Assembly (NCBI GenBank): GCA_034440635.1
Contig: JAOTON010001276.1
Span: forward strand, 124,001-188,000
Direction: 5' to 3'
DNA from: Lepas anatifera
Lineage: Eukaryota; Arthropoda; Thecostraca; Lepadidae
Length of the DNA stretch: 64,000 bases
A program made the translations under genes and the position numbers. Of the stretch, positions 11,240-23,028 are shown piece by piece (position 1 is the first letter of the stretch; every line of letters begins with the position of its first letter). The notes below the pieces were generated by a model. It was not told the origin of the DNA and ran no database searches. It saw nothing but the letters and a program-made list of their open reading frames with translations.

Positions 11240-11286
11240 GGCTTGGCACGCCCAAGCCCTGGAAGAAAAACAACAACAACAACAAC
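10206..11286 (+). mobile_element. LINE-B, 5'-truncated LINE inserted in LINE-A, with 11-bp target duplication
   Basis: The insert is bracketed by direct repeats AGCCATCACCG at 10,195-10,205 and 11,287-11,297. The right arm has the intact single copy (AGCTATCACCG on its minus strand), which proves the insertion. It holds only the 3' end of a LINE related to LINE-A: RNase H, Cys/His cluster, a short 3' UTR (GGCTTGGCACGCCCAAGCC, a small hairpin) and a tail of (AAC)n. Severe 5' truncation is normal for target-primed insertion. Confidence 0.9.
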
Positions 11287-11804
11287 AGCCATCACCGGAT
11301 GCCCTGTCAACACCCCTCGTCACTCGCTGCTGGCAGAAGCGGGCCTCACGGCTATCAGGGTACGTCGTCAGGTGCTAGCAGCAAGACTGGCAGGTTCGGC
11401 CCGAGCCCTACGAAACGAAAGGACGACCCACTCCTCGTGACGGCGGAGTCTACCGCCCCTCAGCGCCTGATCACCACCACCGGCTGGCGGGCTGTTGGTG
11501 CGAGGGTTCTGAGAGAGCAGGGGGCGTCCGACGTTCCCATCGAAGCAAGGCTGCACGTCACCATCCCCCTTTGGGTGGATAGGACTCGCGTCCACATCCG
11601 CCTGGATGTCGGCCCGGACGCCCTGCGAGGGGTGCCGGATGCGCGGCGCCGTGCCGCCGCGGAGGAGCACCTGTCCACCCTGCCAGACCAGGCCTCCTGT
11701 GTCTGGAGTGACGGCTCTGCGGAAGGAGGAGTGAGTGCCGGCGGAGGAGGGCCCTCATTGTGCTCCCCTCTGGGGATGAGCCTCGGCTGGGAGGCTGTGC
11801 AGCA
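11212..11804 (+). repeat. Left copy of an approximately 594-bp direct repeat flanking LINE-C
   Basis: This stretch (end of LINE-B plus the following part of LINE-A) is repeated at 18,523-19,117, immediately after LINE-C. The two copies differ mainly by single-base run-length changes (for example CCCC against CCCCC, CGGAG against CGGGAG). Both lack a short stretch present in the right arm near 31,220-31,235 and both read TGGATAGGAC where the right arm has TGGATACGAC. They are therefore copies of each other made after the arms separated, as expected of a target-site duplication. Confidence 0.85.
11287..11804 (+). pseudogene. LINE-A thumb and start of RNase H, left copy
   Basis: Continues LINE-A after LINE-B. 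It carries the thumb tail (TEAGL-like LAEAGLTAIRVRR), the linker, and the first RNase H strand WSDGSAEGGVSAGGGG, then is cut at 11,804 by LINE-C. Reading frames shift relative to the RT part. The domain continues at 19,118. Confidence 0.75.
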
Positions 11805-12939
11805 AATTGGACCCCCGCAGGGGACCAATTTTCATCTGCTGGACTTGTTGGCACCTGCTGACTGGTCCGGCAAATGGATAATTGGGTACGGGATGTGACG
11901 ACACCCGCGACCCCAGTTGGCAGGATGGGTTTCGCCCCCGCCTTCGGGCGAGAGGCCAAATCGAAACTGCCATCCTCATCCTTTCCTGGCCTTCCTAAAT
12001 TCAAATCCCACCAACTCCTTGTTCCTTTTCCTCTTCTTTCCTTATTTCCTTGTGTATCCATGCCTTTCCACCCGTATCCTTTCTGTCCACTCCTAAATAC
12101 CCCTCCTATCCACTGTCTGCGATGTCTGGCCCGGCGTGTCTCCGTGGGTGGCGGGGATGTGTGCACTCTTGCTTGTCTTGAGTGTGGACATCTCGGTCGC
12201 GTGTGGCGCGCGGCTGGGCTGGACAGCGCAGACCGACCCTCTTCCTTTTCCAACCCATAACTTCCCAGTTACCCATTTTTTCCCAGTGTCATGGGCGTCC
12301 CCGCACGTGCCTATGATTCCTGGATGGTCTGGGTGTATGTGGGCCTCCGGCTCGTGTGGCTGGCGATTGGATTCCTCTAATCGCCGGCCCTGCGGGCCGG
12401 GGGCTCGCTTTCTCTCGGACCAGCCGGGAATCAGTTGTGACGAGCAGGTGGTAGTCACCTGCTCCGATGAGGCCGTGCGAGGGCGCCTGTCTTTTAAGGT
12501 GAGCTGCGCACCGACCCGTACCCCGGGATGAAGGAGTCCTGGTAGCTGAGCTGAGGGAGGCGCTGTGTTCGTTCGTCGTCCTCTAGCAACACTCTACTTT
12601 GGTCTGGATTTCCGTAAGGGCGGGGAACTCTTGAGGGCATCGACAAGAGTAGCAGCATTGTAAAAGTCTGTCGGCCTTTGGTGGGGCTCGGCTGCCCCTC
12701 CCTCCTTGGGTGAGGTCCCAACTTCACCCGGGGAGGGTGGGATGTCAGGGCCCCGCCCGGGGTCGTCTAGGCTAGGTGCAAGGGGGGACCGTCGTCGGGG
12801 CAGGGGGGGTTTGGTGAGTCTCTCTCCCCCTCTGTAACGGCGGCGTCTCCCCCGTATAGCCAGCCCGTGCGTCGTCTCGCCTTGTAGCACCCTCGTTGGA
12901 AGGGGGCGCACGTGGCTGGTCGAACCTTATGATCTTTCC

Positions 12940-14578
12940 ATGGATTCCTCAAACTCCACAAACCCCCTCACCACCTCCAGCAGGAGGTAGCCACCTCCCA
13001 AAACCCTTCCCAATCGAAGCCATCGCGCCCACGCGTCCTCCTGATAAGAGGAGTGAGCTGCTCCCTGTCTCGCCTGTCCCCTTTCCAAAGAAAGGAGGCG
13101 TGTGACCGCCTAGGTAAAGTCAGCCGCTGTGACCGCTTGCGAGATGGAACTCTTGAGGTCGAGTTCCTTGACCACCGTGATGCAGAACGCGCACTGAGCA
13201 CATCCACCCTTACTTTCACGAAACACGATCAAGGTACAAAGAAAAATGTCACTGTAAATGTTTGCATCGAAGCGCACAAAACAAAGAACTTTGTCAAAGG
13301 AGTGATCAACTGCTTCGACTTGGCCGGAGTTTGTGATGAGGAGATTGTAGAGGGACTGAGTTGTTTTGGTGTTGTGACAGCGAAAAGGATCAGGATTAAG
13401 AAGGCAGGAGAAATGCAAGACACAAACTCAATAATACTTACCTTTGATGGAGTCGATCTGCCTGAGTCGGTGACGGTAGGATATGTTAAGGAGAGAGTCA
13501 GAGCGTACGTTCCCAATCCAATGCGATGTTTTACGTGCCACCGGTACGGACACACTACTTCATCCTGCAGAGGTACCCGAACCTGCGGACGTTGTGGTTC
13601 CAAGGAGCACGAGTCGACATCCTGTAACGCTGAAACCCCATTCTGTACCAACTGTGGCCAAGGCCAAGTCGCACACGCTGCATATGATCGCAACTGCCCC
13701 ACTCTTAAAAAGAAAAAGAAATAATTAACATCAAAGTGAAGGGGCGTATGAGCTTCCGGGAGGCTCGGGACGCCTACGAGGCCACCCACCCCCGGAAATC
13801 ATACGCTCAAGCTGTCGGTACCGGGGCCTTGGCCCCTCCCAGGATGACCCCGGAGGAGGTCATCCGATCCTTGTCAGTGTCGGACTTTGTTCGCCTGGCA
13901 GGGAGGATGGGGCTGGTGTTTGCACGCCAGCCCGCCTCTCCGTCTCCCGAGCCGGAGGCGGCGCCTCCTCCACAACCTCCCTCCTTACGAGGAGGGGGGC
14001 GGGAGCGGAGCGACGCTCCTGACTCCATCCCCCGTCCTCGGCTCCTGCCGGGGTGTGGAGCGGGGCCATGGCCCCACCACTGAGCACCAGCAGGCAGCGC
14101 CTGTTGGTGACTCGTCCAGCCGCGAGCCTTCGGCGGACTTAGAGAGCTGGACAGTTGTGGGACGGGGAGGCAAGCATTCCCCCACAGGAGGCGCCGCCCG
14201 CCGTCCCCCATCGAACCACCCACTGGGGGCGCTGTTCCAGCGCCTCCGGTTGCATCTGCGCCGCCGCCATCGTCTACAGCAGAGACGGTTCCACCGCCAT
14301 CGCATCTCCCCTCCCAAACTCCGTCCTCCACGGTGGCTGCTGTGCGGAGGAACTTTGAGAGCTCTTCACGGGGTAGGTCCCCAGTGAAGCGCCCGGCTGA
14401 GAGCCCTCCCGGCCATCCTCAAGCTTCGCGTGCCCGAGGCACTTCATTGGAGAGTGGACGGGGCCGCGGTCCGGTTCGGAACCGGCTCGGTGGCCCGGGA
14501 GGAGGACCAGCTAAGGGTCCACCCGGGGGCTCTGGCCCCCGTGGAAAGGTTAGACAGACCCGTCGTCGCCCGCAGTAA
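12940..14578 (+). CDS. LINE-C ORF1, gag-like RNA-binding protein with CCHC zinc knuckles
   Basis: Would package element RNA. A plausible ATG is at 12,940, but the N-terminal frame is broken near 12,990. The clear part runs 13,053-13,724: a folded region, then MRCFTCHRYGHTTSSC, CGRCGSKEHESTSC and FCTNCGQ, three CCHC-type knuckles, of which the last is slightly irregular. A one-base slip in the A-rich run at 13,707-13,722 moves the frame to 13,736 onward (MSFREARDAYEATHPRKSYA), a segment that follows the knuckles in many I-clade gags. A Pro-rich linker and a basic tail rich in Arg and Gly (14,333-14,578) follow after another frame change. It ends 26 bases before ORF2. Confidence 0.75.
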
Positions 14579-14604
14579 ATCTTGGCCCGTTCTCTTTTAA
14601 ATAA

Positions 14605-17600
14605 ATGACACAATTTCTACAATGGAACTGCCGAGGCCTTCGTTCAAACCTCTCGGACCTGCAGAGCCTCTTATCTGCTCACAATCCGTCTGTTGTTTGC
14701 CTCCAGGAGACTAAGCTGCGTCCAGGTGGTAAGTTTTCCAGTTCGACAGTATAATACATTCCGAAAAAGACGTATTTAGCACCACAATAGCATACGGTGG
14801 AGTGATGTTAGCTGTCCACACATCCATACCATGTCATCAAATCACTTTAAGAAGTACCTTGCAGGCTGTAGCAGCCCGGGCCGACTTGGGTTTTATGAAG
14901 CTAACCGTTTGTTCCATCTATTTACCACCAGGAGGCAACACAGACATCAACAGTTTAAACAACCTTGTTGATCAGCTCCCAACTCCTTACATGCTATTGG
15001 GTGACTTCAACGCCCACAACGCTGCATGGGGAGAGACTGGAGGCCGTACGTGTGCCCGAGGTCGAACACTTGAACGTTTTCTCCACCTAAACTCTCTATG
15101 CCTTTTGAACACCGGCAGCCCCACCCACATATCTCTTCCATCCGGAAATTCTTCTGCTATAGATCTTTCAATTTGCACACCGTCTCTCCTAGCCCAGCTC
15201 CGATGGGAACCTCTAGATGACCCACACGGTAGCGACCATTTCCCTATTATCATCTCCCAAACCCGGGCATCTGTCCGCGGAACAAATGTTCCACGATGGA
15301 ACACGCGGCGCGCGGACTGGACTGGTTTTGAGAGTGCGTGCAGCCTGGTAGCCCATTCTCCGGAGACCTCGGCAACCGACTGCATAAGGGAATTTAACAA
15401 CATGATCCTGGAGGCTGCAAAGATCTTTATACCAAAGACCTCTGGCAAACTCAAGCGAACACCTGTTCCGTGGTGGAACCCTGCGTGCAAACAGGCCATT
15501 TTAAGTAGGAAGCGGGCTTTTAGAGTTCTTAGGAGGAGTACGACAACCACGACCCTAGTAGCGTTTAAGCGTGCCCGAGCACTCGCCCGCCGCATTGTGT
15601 TAAATGCGAAGCGGAGATGGTGGGTGGAGTATGTTTGTACCGTGAATAGATTCACACCAATTACACAGGTTTGGACCAGAGTTAAACAACTCCAGGGTAG
15701 ATCACAATATACATCCACACCCGTATTAGATGATAACGGCATCAAAATAACTGACACAAAAGAAGTATCGAACCGTATGGCGGCAGCCTTCAGTATGCGA
15801 TGTAGCTCCCACGTCCAGGATGCTAGCTTCAGGCGCTTACGCGAACGAGCAGAGCAAACAATTGTAAACTTCGGAAATAACCATTCTGCCTCATATAATG
15901 TTCCATTTACAATGCTTGAACTGAAAGGTGCACTTCGTTCTGTTAGGCCAGTTTCGCCTGGGCCTGACACTATTCGAAATGAAATGCTGTCCCATCTTCC
16001 TGACGGCTCATTGGCATCTCTACTTCAGATCTTTAACCGCATCTGGGTAGAGCATGATTTCCCCGAGCAGTGGAGAGACGCGGTTGTTGTTCCTATACTG
16101 AAGCCTGGTAAGGAGGGTAGCTCACCTGGGGATTACCGCCCAATTTCACTGACCTCTTGCGTCTGCAAGCTGCTGGAGAAGATGGTTAACGTCCGCCTCA
16201 TGTCGTTTTTGGAGACCAATAATCTATTGTCAAACATTCAATGTGGATTCCGGAGGGGTCGAAGCACCATTGACCACCTTTTTAGCTCTAGACTTGTCGA
16301 TCCGGAAAGGCTTTAGCAGAAAGCAGCATACAATTGCCGTCTTTTTGACATTGAGCGAGCTTTCGACCTCACCTGGAGGCACGGTATCCTGCAGAAGGTC
16401 TTTGATCTAGGTGTGCGAGGCCACCTGGGATGGTTTCTGTCTAATTTTCTTAAAGACAGACGTTTTCGATACCGGGTTGGCATATCAGAATCTGATGAAT
16501 ACACGCAAGAGAATGGAACACCGCAGGGCAGCGTTCTCTCTGTCGCTCTGTTCGCAATCGCTATCAACGACATAGCAGATGGCATCCCTCGGAATATAAA
16601 CACAGCCCTCTTTGTCGATGATTTCACTATTTGGGTCACGGCATCATCCACACCATCTGCCGTTAGGCAATTGCAGATTGCTCTGGACAAATTAGAGCGA
16701 TGGAGCGGACAAAATGGCTTGAAGTTTTCAACGGAAAAAACCAAATGTATGCATTTTTGTCGTAAACGAAATGATTGCACCGACCCTGTCCTAACATTGT
16801 ATAAACAAGCCATTGCTGTAGTAGAACAAACTCGCTTTCTCGGTGTAATCATTGATAGGAAATTAACATACGTACCACATTTCAAGGATCTCAGGGATAG
16901 ATGTTTCAAAGCACTGAATATCTTTAAGGTGCTGACCAAGCTCAAGTATGGCGCGGATCAGAAAACGCTCCTTATGCTATATAGATCTTTGGTCCGATCT
17001 AAAATAGAATATGGGGCCATAGCATATGATGCTGCAACAGAAAGCTCTAAGCACATGCTGGACACAGTTCATCATCACGCCATCAGGACAATAATCGGTG
17101 CTTTTCGCACATCTCCCACCTCCAGTATGCTCGTGGAGGCAAGCGAGATGCCGTTGGACCTAAGGCGCAGAATGCATGGCATGCAATATGCCCTAAAACT
17201 TTTTCAGTTCCCAAATCACCCAACCTCCCAAAGGCTTTTCTCAGGTGAACATCGGCGTCAAATTGATCACTCTGCTCAATATGCCCGGCACGCAGATTAC
17301 AGGATAGCTAGCTGGCTTGATGACGCCCAAGTTAACTTGGAACAGGTGGAGCTTTTTCAGGCCCCGTCCATCGAACCTTGGATGATAGCTGAGCCAACGA
17401 TAGACACAAGCATGGTCTCAAAAACCAGAGATTTGACTCCGGTAGCCTCACAACAGGTTTTTCTGGAGCACTGTCAGACTTCTTATCCAAACCACAAGCT
17501 CTTTTATACGGATGGCTCCAAGGGTCAGGACGGTGTCGGATGTGCCTTTGTAAGTGAGAATGTTGTGAGGTGTTTCACTCTTCCGCCCGCTGCTTCAGTT

Positions 17601-18332
17601 TTCACTGCGGAGTTGTATGCCATTCTACGCTGCCTGGACGCCATTCTTTTATCGAGACAGCGCCGATGTGTTATATTCACTGACTCTTTATCCTCGCTAC
17701 AGGCCCTCGAGTCTTTCGGTACTAAGTCGCCATCGTCATATTATTTAGATGAAATCAGACACAGAATTCACCGAACACATGTCAAGAAAAAACAAGTAAT
17801 ACTAGCCTGGGTCCCCAGTCACTCGGGCATCGTTGGAAACGAGCGCGCTGATATAGCTGCGAAGCAGGCAGCACAGGGCACCGTACCATCGGGCCTTCGG
17901 ATTCCGTGTTCGGATTGGTTCCCACATATTCGAAAACACGTTACTAAATTATGGCAGGACAGGTGGGATACGGACCCAAAGGGTCAAAGGCTTCGGGCCC
18001 TGAAACCGCTGATCGTTAAGCGTTTTTCAGGTTCTGCGAGTTCAAGGAGGGAGGAGGTGATCCTCTCTAGGCTCCGCATTGGTCACACCCACGCAACACA
18101 TTCCTTTTTACTTTGTAGAGATGTCCCGCCGGAGTGTGCTCGCTGTGGGGAGCGCCTGTCTGTGCGTCATGTTTTCGTGGATTGCCGAGATTTTGAGGTT
18201 GAGAGACAACGCTACTTTCGCGGGTCTCCCTCACTGGATTCGCTACTCGGAGAGCATCCAACCGTGGAGTTCACTGCTATTGCTGCTTTTTTGAAGAGTG
18301 CCTCATTTAATGTCATTTACTCACCATCTTAG
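14605..18332 (+). CDS. LINE-C ORF2: endonuclease, reverse transcriptase, RNase H
   Basis: ATG at 14,605 begins MTQFLQWNCRGLRSNLSDL, the usual start of an I-group endonuclease. Motifs in order: VVCLQETKL, GVMLAVHTS, LLGDFNAHNAAWG, SSAIDLSICT, GSDHFPI; then RT blocks PGPDTIRNEML, VVPILKPGK, YRPISLTSCVCKLLEKM, CGFRRGRST, DIERAFDLTW, GTPQGSVLSVALF and LFVDDFTIW (Val in place of the usual Ala); then RNase H FYTDGSKGQDG, FTAELYAI, IFTDSLSSL, WVPSHSGIVGNERADIAA; and a final CARC-H-C cluster. Frame breaks: near 14,740 (T run), between about 16,285 and 16,350 (two slips that create the TAG at 16,314-16,316; one in a T5 run). The stop is at 18,330-18,332. Otherwise all catalytic residues are present. 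Confidence 0.9.
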
Positions 18333-18522
18333 GACGTGATCACCTGCGTTTTCACTCGTTGACTTGTGGAAGCATGTGCGGTGTATTTACATTTTACCTT
18401 TGACACACTTTTAGCCCTGTGAGACGCTGAAGCTATATTGTATATATCTTGTCTAGTGTTATGGGCGCCACATGACCCGTGTTGTCGGCGCGCCCTTAAA
18501 CACCAACGATGATGATGATGAT

Positions 18523-19117
18523 CCGCCACAAGGAGCCCCTAGAGGGCTAAGGCTTGGCACGCCCAAGCCCTGGAAGAAAAACAACAACAACAACAACAGC
18601 CATCACCGGATGCCCTGTCAACACCCCCTCGTCACTCGCTGCTGGCAGAAGCGGGCCTCACGGCTATCAGGGTACGTCGTCAGGTGCTAGCAGCAAGACT
18701 GGCAGGTTCGGCCCGAGCCCTACGAAACGAAAGGACGACCCACTCCTCGTGACGGCGGGAGTCTACCGCCCCTCAGCGCCTGATCACCACCACCGGCTGG
18801 CGGGCTGTTGGTGCGAGGGTTCTGGAGAGAGCGGGGGCGTCCGACGTTCCCATCGAAGCAAGGCTGCACGTCACCATCCCCCTTTGGGTGGATAGGACTC
18901 GCGTCCACATCCGCCTGGATGTCGGCCCGGACGCCCTGCGAGGGGTGCCGGATGCGCGGCGCCGTGCCGCCGCGGAGGAGCACCTGTCCACCCTGCCAGA
19001 CCAGGCCTCCTGTGTCTGGAGTGACGGCTCTGCGGAAGGAGGAGTGAGTGCCGGCGGAGGAGGGCCCTCATTGTGCTCCCCTCTGGGGATGAGCCTCGGC
19101 TGGGAGGCTGTGCAGCA
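18523..19117 (+). repeat. Right copy of the approximately 594-bp direct repeat flanking LINE-C
   Basis: Matches 11,212-11,804 from CCGCCACAAGGAGCCCC to GAGGCTGTGCAGCA. It begins inside the LINE-B 3' end and includes a second copy of its (AAC)n tail and of AGCCATCACCG. After 19,117 the LINE-A RNase H continues where the left copy was cut. Confidence 0.85.
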
Positions 19118-19733
19118 GCACGCGCGCCGAGCTCGTCGCCATCCGAGCGGCGCTGGAGAAGCTGCTGGAGATGGGGAGCGCCCCAGCTGAGTGCCCCATC
19201 GTCCTCTGCACGGACTCCTAGGCTGCCCTGTCGACTCTTGCGAGCGGCGCCGGCGCCTAGCAGACCACGTTGGGCGCGTCGGTGTGGCACCTTCGCCTCC
19301 AAGCTGTGGCCAGGGGATAAGATACGTTCCTTCAGTGGGTAGCCTCACCCGAGCTGTCGACCGCGCCGCCTCCAGGGCCTGGCGATGCTGCTGGTCGGAC
19401 AGCCTGTTCAGGCGCATCATGGGGGACCGGATGCCGACGCCGGAAGACACCGTCAACGTGCACCAGCTGAGGACAGGTCACTGGGGGCTCTCCAGACAGT
19501 ACCGGTACCGCATCGGCCGTCTTCCCTCCCGCCAATGTCAGCAGTGCGCGGACCCGGCGTGCCTTGCGGCGCGCTGCCTCGTCTGCTGCCGCGAAGGCCC
19601 GGATACACCCGAGCACGTCCTGCTCCGGTGCCCGTGGCTGGCGGGATTGCGGCTGCCCCTCATCGGCACCATTCATCCGGACCCGTTGCAGCTCCGGGAC
19701 GGCGGGACCGTGGCGGCCTTGGCCCGCAACTAG
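19118..19733 (+). pseudogene. LINE-A RNase H remainder and C-terminal Cys/His cluster, left copy
   Basis: The frame starting STRAELVAIRAALEKL gives the RNase H Glu helix and then VLCTDS, but TAG stops interrupt it at about 19,222 and 19,258; the same stops occur in the right arm. After another frame change, NVHQLRTGHWGLSRQ and the cluster CQQC, CLVC and HVLLRC lead to a stop at 19,731-19,733. The 3' UTR is short and ends in (ACA)n near 19,805. The protein is not functional. Confidence 0.8.
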
Positions 19734-19805
19734 CTACGTCATCGAGAGCCTCTCGACTACGGCCGGCCGTAGGCTGGCCCGAGGTACTACAACAACAACA
19801 ACAGC

Positions 19806-21100
19806 TGATTGATATGGAGCTCCGTGCCGCAGCCAGAGTGGTCACAGGTCGCCCACAGTCGAACCCTGTGGCTCTCCTCATGACGGAAGCGGGCCTACCT
19901 ACGGCCCACTCTCGCCGTGGCGTCCTTGTCGCCCGCATGATTTGTTGGGCGAAATTGTTTCCCGCAGAAGACCCGCTCCGAGTCACGGTGGAGATGACAG
20001 CCCCGACACCCCCGTTCTGTACCTCGGAGTGGCGTTGGTGAGGCCTAGAGGTTTTGAACATGGCCGGCCTGACTGATACGGCGGTGGAGGAGCGGTTGGG
20101 CACTGCCCCGCCGTGGCTGACTCGGGAGTCCGTTCGCTTCGATCTGGATGAAGGACCGGGTGGCCACCGCTCAGCTCCCGACTCAGTTTGACGCACAATC
20201 GCTGAACAACACTTGACTAACCTACCGACCCGGGCCACCTGGATCTATTCAGGTGGATCCGCCACCGCAGGCACGACGCTTGGAGGCGGAGGCATCCACA
20301 TCATCCTGCCGGCGGGGTAGATCCGAGAGGTGCGTGCACCAGCTGGTGCACTGTGCTCCAGCACTTGAGAGGAGCTTGTGCCCTGCGAGTCGCACTAGTT
20401 GACTTCAGACATCTAGAGGAAGAACCAGCCACGGCCCCGGTCATCATTTGCACAGACTCCCATGCCGCCCTCTCTCTGCTCGCTTGGGGTGCCGCGGCAC
20501 AGACGGCACCTCTGGGAGCGGCCATATAGGAGATGCTCACTGCCATCGCGAATCACCCACCGGAAGTCTGCCTGCAGTGGGTCCCGGCTCACTGCGGCCT
20601 GCCGGGAAATGAGAGGGTGGACACAGTGGCGACAGAGGCCTCTGGCCTGCCCCAAAACACCGTCCAAGTGCACGCCCGTACTGTTGGACACACTGCCAGA
20701 AAGGCTTGGGTCCTACCACAAGATGACGACGGAGTCGACCCCAACACCTGTGAGAACAGTTTCTAGGTCGGCGAAACAACATTGGTCTAATTGCTAGCAC
20801 CACAGTAACATGCGGGACCACGCGCTGTCATCCATCGGTCGGTACAACCGTGACACCGCGGTCACGGTGTGCCAGCTCCAAACCGGGCGTTGGACAGGCT
20901 TGGAGCAGCGCCTTGACCGGATGGGACACCGACCGACACCTACCTGCGCCCACTGCTGCAACGAGGCCTACTTCGTGGCCATCTGCCTGATGTGTAGCAC
21001 TCAGTGAAGAAGTGGGCACTCAGACGCACGTGCCGCTGCGCTACCCGTGCCTGTGCGGGATATGTCTTCTGGGAAAACATCTACGGGTGCCAAACTCAGC
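19806..21100 (+). pseudogene. LINE-D remainder: thumb, degenerate RNase H and Cys-rich end
   Basis: Continues a LINE relative of LINE-A: ELRAAARVVTG (thumb), MTEAGLPTAHSRRGVLVAR, a weakened first RNase H strand (SGGSATAGTTLGGGG at about 20,252-20,300), ICTDSHAALSLLAWG and WVPAHCGLPGNERVDTVATEA (20,580-20,640), then a Cys/His segment TCAHC at about 20,945. Stops and frame changes are frequent, so it is old. No clear tail. It is absent from the right arm, which jumps from LINE-A directly to the block at 30,349-30,683. Confidence 0.7.
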
Positions 21101-22693
21101 ATAATATGAAGATGCTAAAATGATAAGGTATTCCACTGAGAAGAGCCATCTTATTGTCGGATCAGATACAGCATCTATGAGGCGTCAACAAATTATGCTG
21201 GGTGTTTTCCCAAAACAATCATTTCAAATGCAACCAGTTGTTTTGCGGGCTCGTTTTGTCTTCCGCGCGATTCTTTTTTTGTTCTCTTCTGTTTGCAGCT
21301 TTTTGTTTTTTGTTCTGTTCGTTGGTCTGATTCGATTAGTGTCTTATTCTTGATCTCGCCGAACACTTCTTCGTCCTGCTTACTTGCTGAAATATGTCTT
21401 CTCCTTGTTTTCGTTTTGTTTTGTTTTTGTTTTGTATTTGTATTGGCTTCGGTTTGTTCCTCCTTATTTTCGCTTAGTAATGGTTTCGTTAGACTAAACA
21501 ACTCAACGTATGTGGGTCCGCTACTTGTCTACTGTACTTATCTATTAATAATTTAACTACGTTGATTTGTATTTGTTCCTGTCTGTATTGTTTGCGCTCA
21601 ACTTTCACTGCTTGCAAGTGTGTTTTGGCATTATGTTTTCTCCTCAGTTCGTTTGTTCTGTTTCGTTTGTTTTTGTATCGGCTTTTCTCGTTTTCGTAAT
21701 CTAACTACGTGCTCGCCTGCTTCCTTTGTTCGATGCTGTATACCTATGTCTTCCTTTTGTTGCTCCTTATTGCTTTGCTCTGCTCATGTCATCTTTTGCT
21801 GTTCTGCTCCCTTACTTCTGTTCCCTATCATTATGTAAAATGAAATAAAAAGATGATGAAAATAAAAAAATGTTTTAGCTCCCAAATGAGCATGTGAAGT
21901 CCTCGGTATAATTCAGTTGACTCCAGCACAATTCTGCCCCGTGTTGTGCACTGCATCAAGAGACGTTTGGTGATGCCACTTTACTACACATGATAATTTT
22001 GCGTATTCCACCCGAATGACAATACACGGAATTGTTATTGCAGTGTGTCTTACGTCTATGGTTTGCAGCTCAAACGCGGAAATATGTGAGTAACATGCAA
22101 TGAACAGCACGAAACTATTTTACGAACATTTTTGACATTGAGAGCTAGCAAGGAACGTGCGAATCGTGCTGATGCAAATATAAAGACTAGGTCAGCCGCC
22201 TCTTGACACGGTAGAAGGCAGTGGCCTCCCCATTCCGCAAGACAATTGATCCACTGGTAGTCTCGGTGTCCTGTGGCGATGACCTTGTTGGGAAACAGTG
22301 GGGATATAAAGAGCCGCGATGTAACACTTCGTTTCGCATAAATGGCAAAATTATGTGATAACATGTAAGAACAAGTTGGGCTTTACGCCCACCTTCACCA
22401 TGTCCTCGCTACACACCGACCGTTTTCACCTGAACCGAAATTCAGCGGTTGAAACACCCTTGAAACCGGAGAAACAAAAATGGGGCTGAGGTACCGGCAT
22501 GTATATCAGGTACTTACATGTATATAGGTACTTACATGTATACCACCACTTCTCATAACACCACTCTACAAATAATGAGCTTTACTCCGGTGAAATCACG
22601 GTAGGTTCATGTCCCTATTTCCAGAGGGAAAACCAGGAGAGGTACGAGCTTAGCGACTCTGGCGGCGGCGATGTCCTCGGCGGCGCGGGACAT
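21101..22693. other. Left-arm-only spacer, T-rich in part, no gene seen
   Basis: About 1.6 kb missing from the right arm. The stretch 21,270-21,480 is strongly T-rich (runs of GTTTTGTTTT). No domain, RNA gene or terminal repeat is recognisable. Short open frames rich in Phe, Leu and Val reflect base composition. Confidence 0.6.
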
Positions 22694-23028
22694 GACCTCG
22701 CAACGTGGTCTGTGGCGGCGTGGGCCTGTCACATTCCCTTCAACGGACCAAGCTGGCGCACTGCTGTGGAAGACGGGTTGGCTCCGGTTAAAGATGGGTT
22801 GGCGGATATTCTTCACTTTACTGACGTCCTGAGAAGTCCTTGCACTACTTAGCGCAAATCTCACAAGGGGACGACCCGTACGGCTCCGGGACGACGTGCT
22901 GTGTGCAGGATCGATGGTAGTGGTGGTAGCTTGGTGGACTCTTCGGGGGCCGATTGTGGAGGTCACCAATAGCGGTGACCCACGATTCCCTCTTCAGCGG
23001 GCCGGGACGGCTCCGAGAACTGGCATGG
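22694..23028. repeat. Unique palindrome-arm block next to the satellite core, left copy
   Basis: Reverse complement of 30,349-30,683 with scattered substitutions. On the plus strand an open frame with SWRTAVEDGLAPVKDGL ends at the same stop in both arms (22,848-22,850), and the opposite strand is also open. No homology recognised and coding is not supported. In the right arm the AT-rich element 27,724-30,348 separates this block from the satellite core. Confidence 0.7.

Larger units (their letters stand above)
11805..18522 (+). mobile_element. LINE-C, full-length I-clade non-LTR retrotransposon
   Basis: A 6.7-kb element with a roughly 1.1-kb 5' region (11,805-12,939, no gene seen), a gag-like ORF1 (12,940-14,578), ORF2 with endonuclease, RT and RNase H (14,605-18,332), a 190-base 3' UTR and a (GAT)n tail at about 18,509-18,522. 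Boundaries are set by the abrupt end of LINE-A similarity at 11,804 and its return at 18,523. Both ORFs carry a few one-base frameshifts, mostly in homopolymers, so it is young and close to intact. Gag plus endonuclease, RT and RNase H fits the I clade. Confidence 0.85.
7591..19805 (+). mobile_element. LINE-A, I-group non-LTR retrotransposon, left copy (interrupted by LINE-B and LINE-C)
   Basis: One element in three pieces: endonuclease and reverse transcriptase 7,591-10,205, then a stretch 11,287-11,804, then 19,118-19,805. The gaps are LINE-B and LINE-C plus their target duplications. Domain order is apurinic-type endonuclease, reverse transcriptase, RNase H, C-terminal Cys/His cluster, then a tail of (ACA/AAC)n at about 19,785-19,805. 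No gag ORF is recognisable. The uninterrupted mirror copy in the right arm (34,335-30,700) confirms the joins. Both arms share premature stops in RNase H, so this copy was dead before the palindrome arose. Confidence 0.85.
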
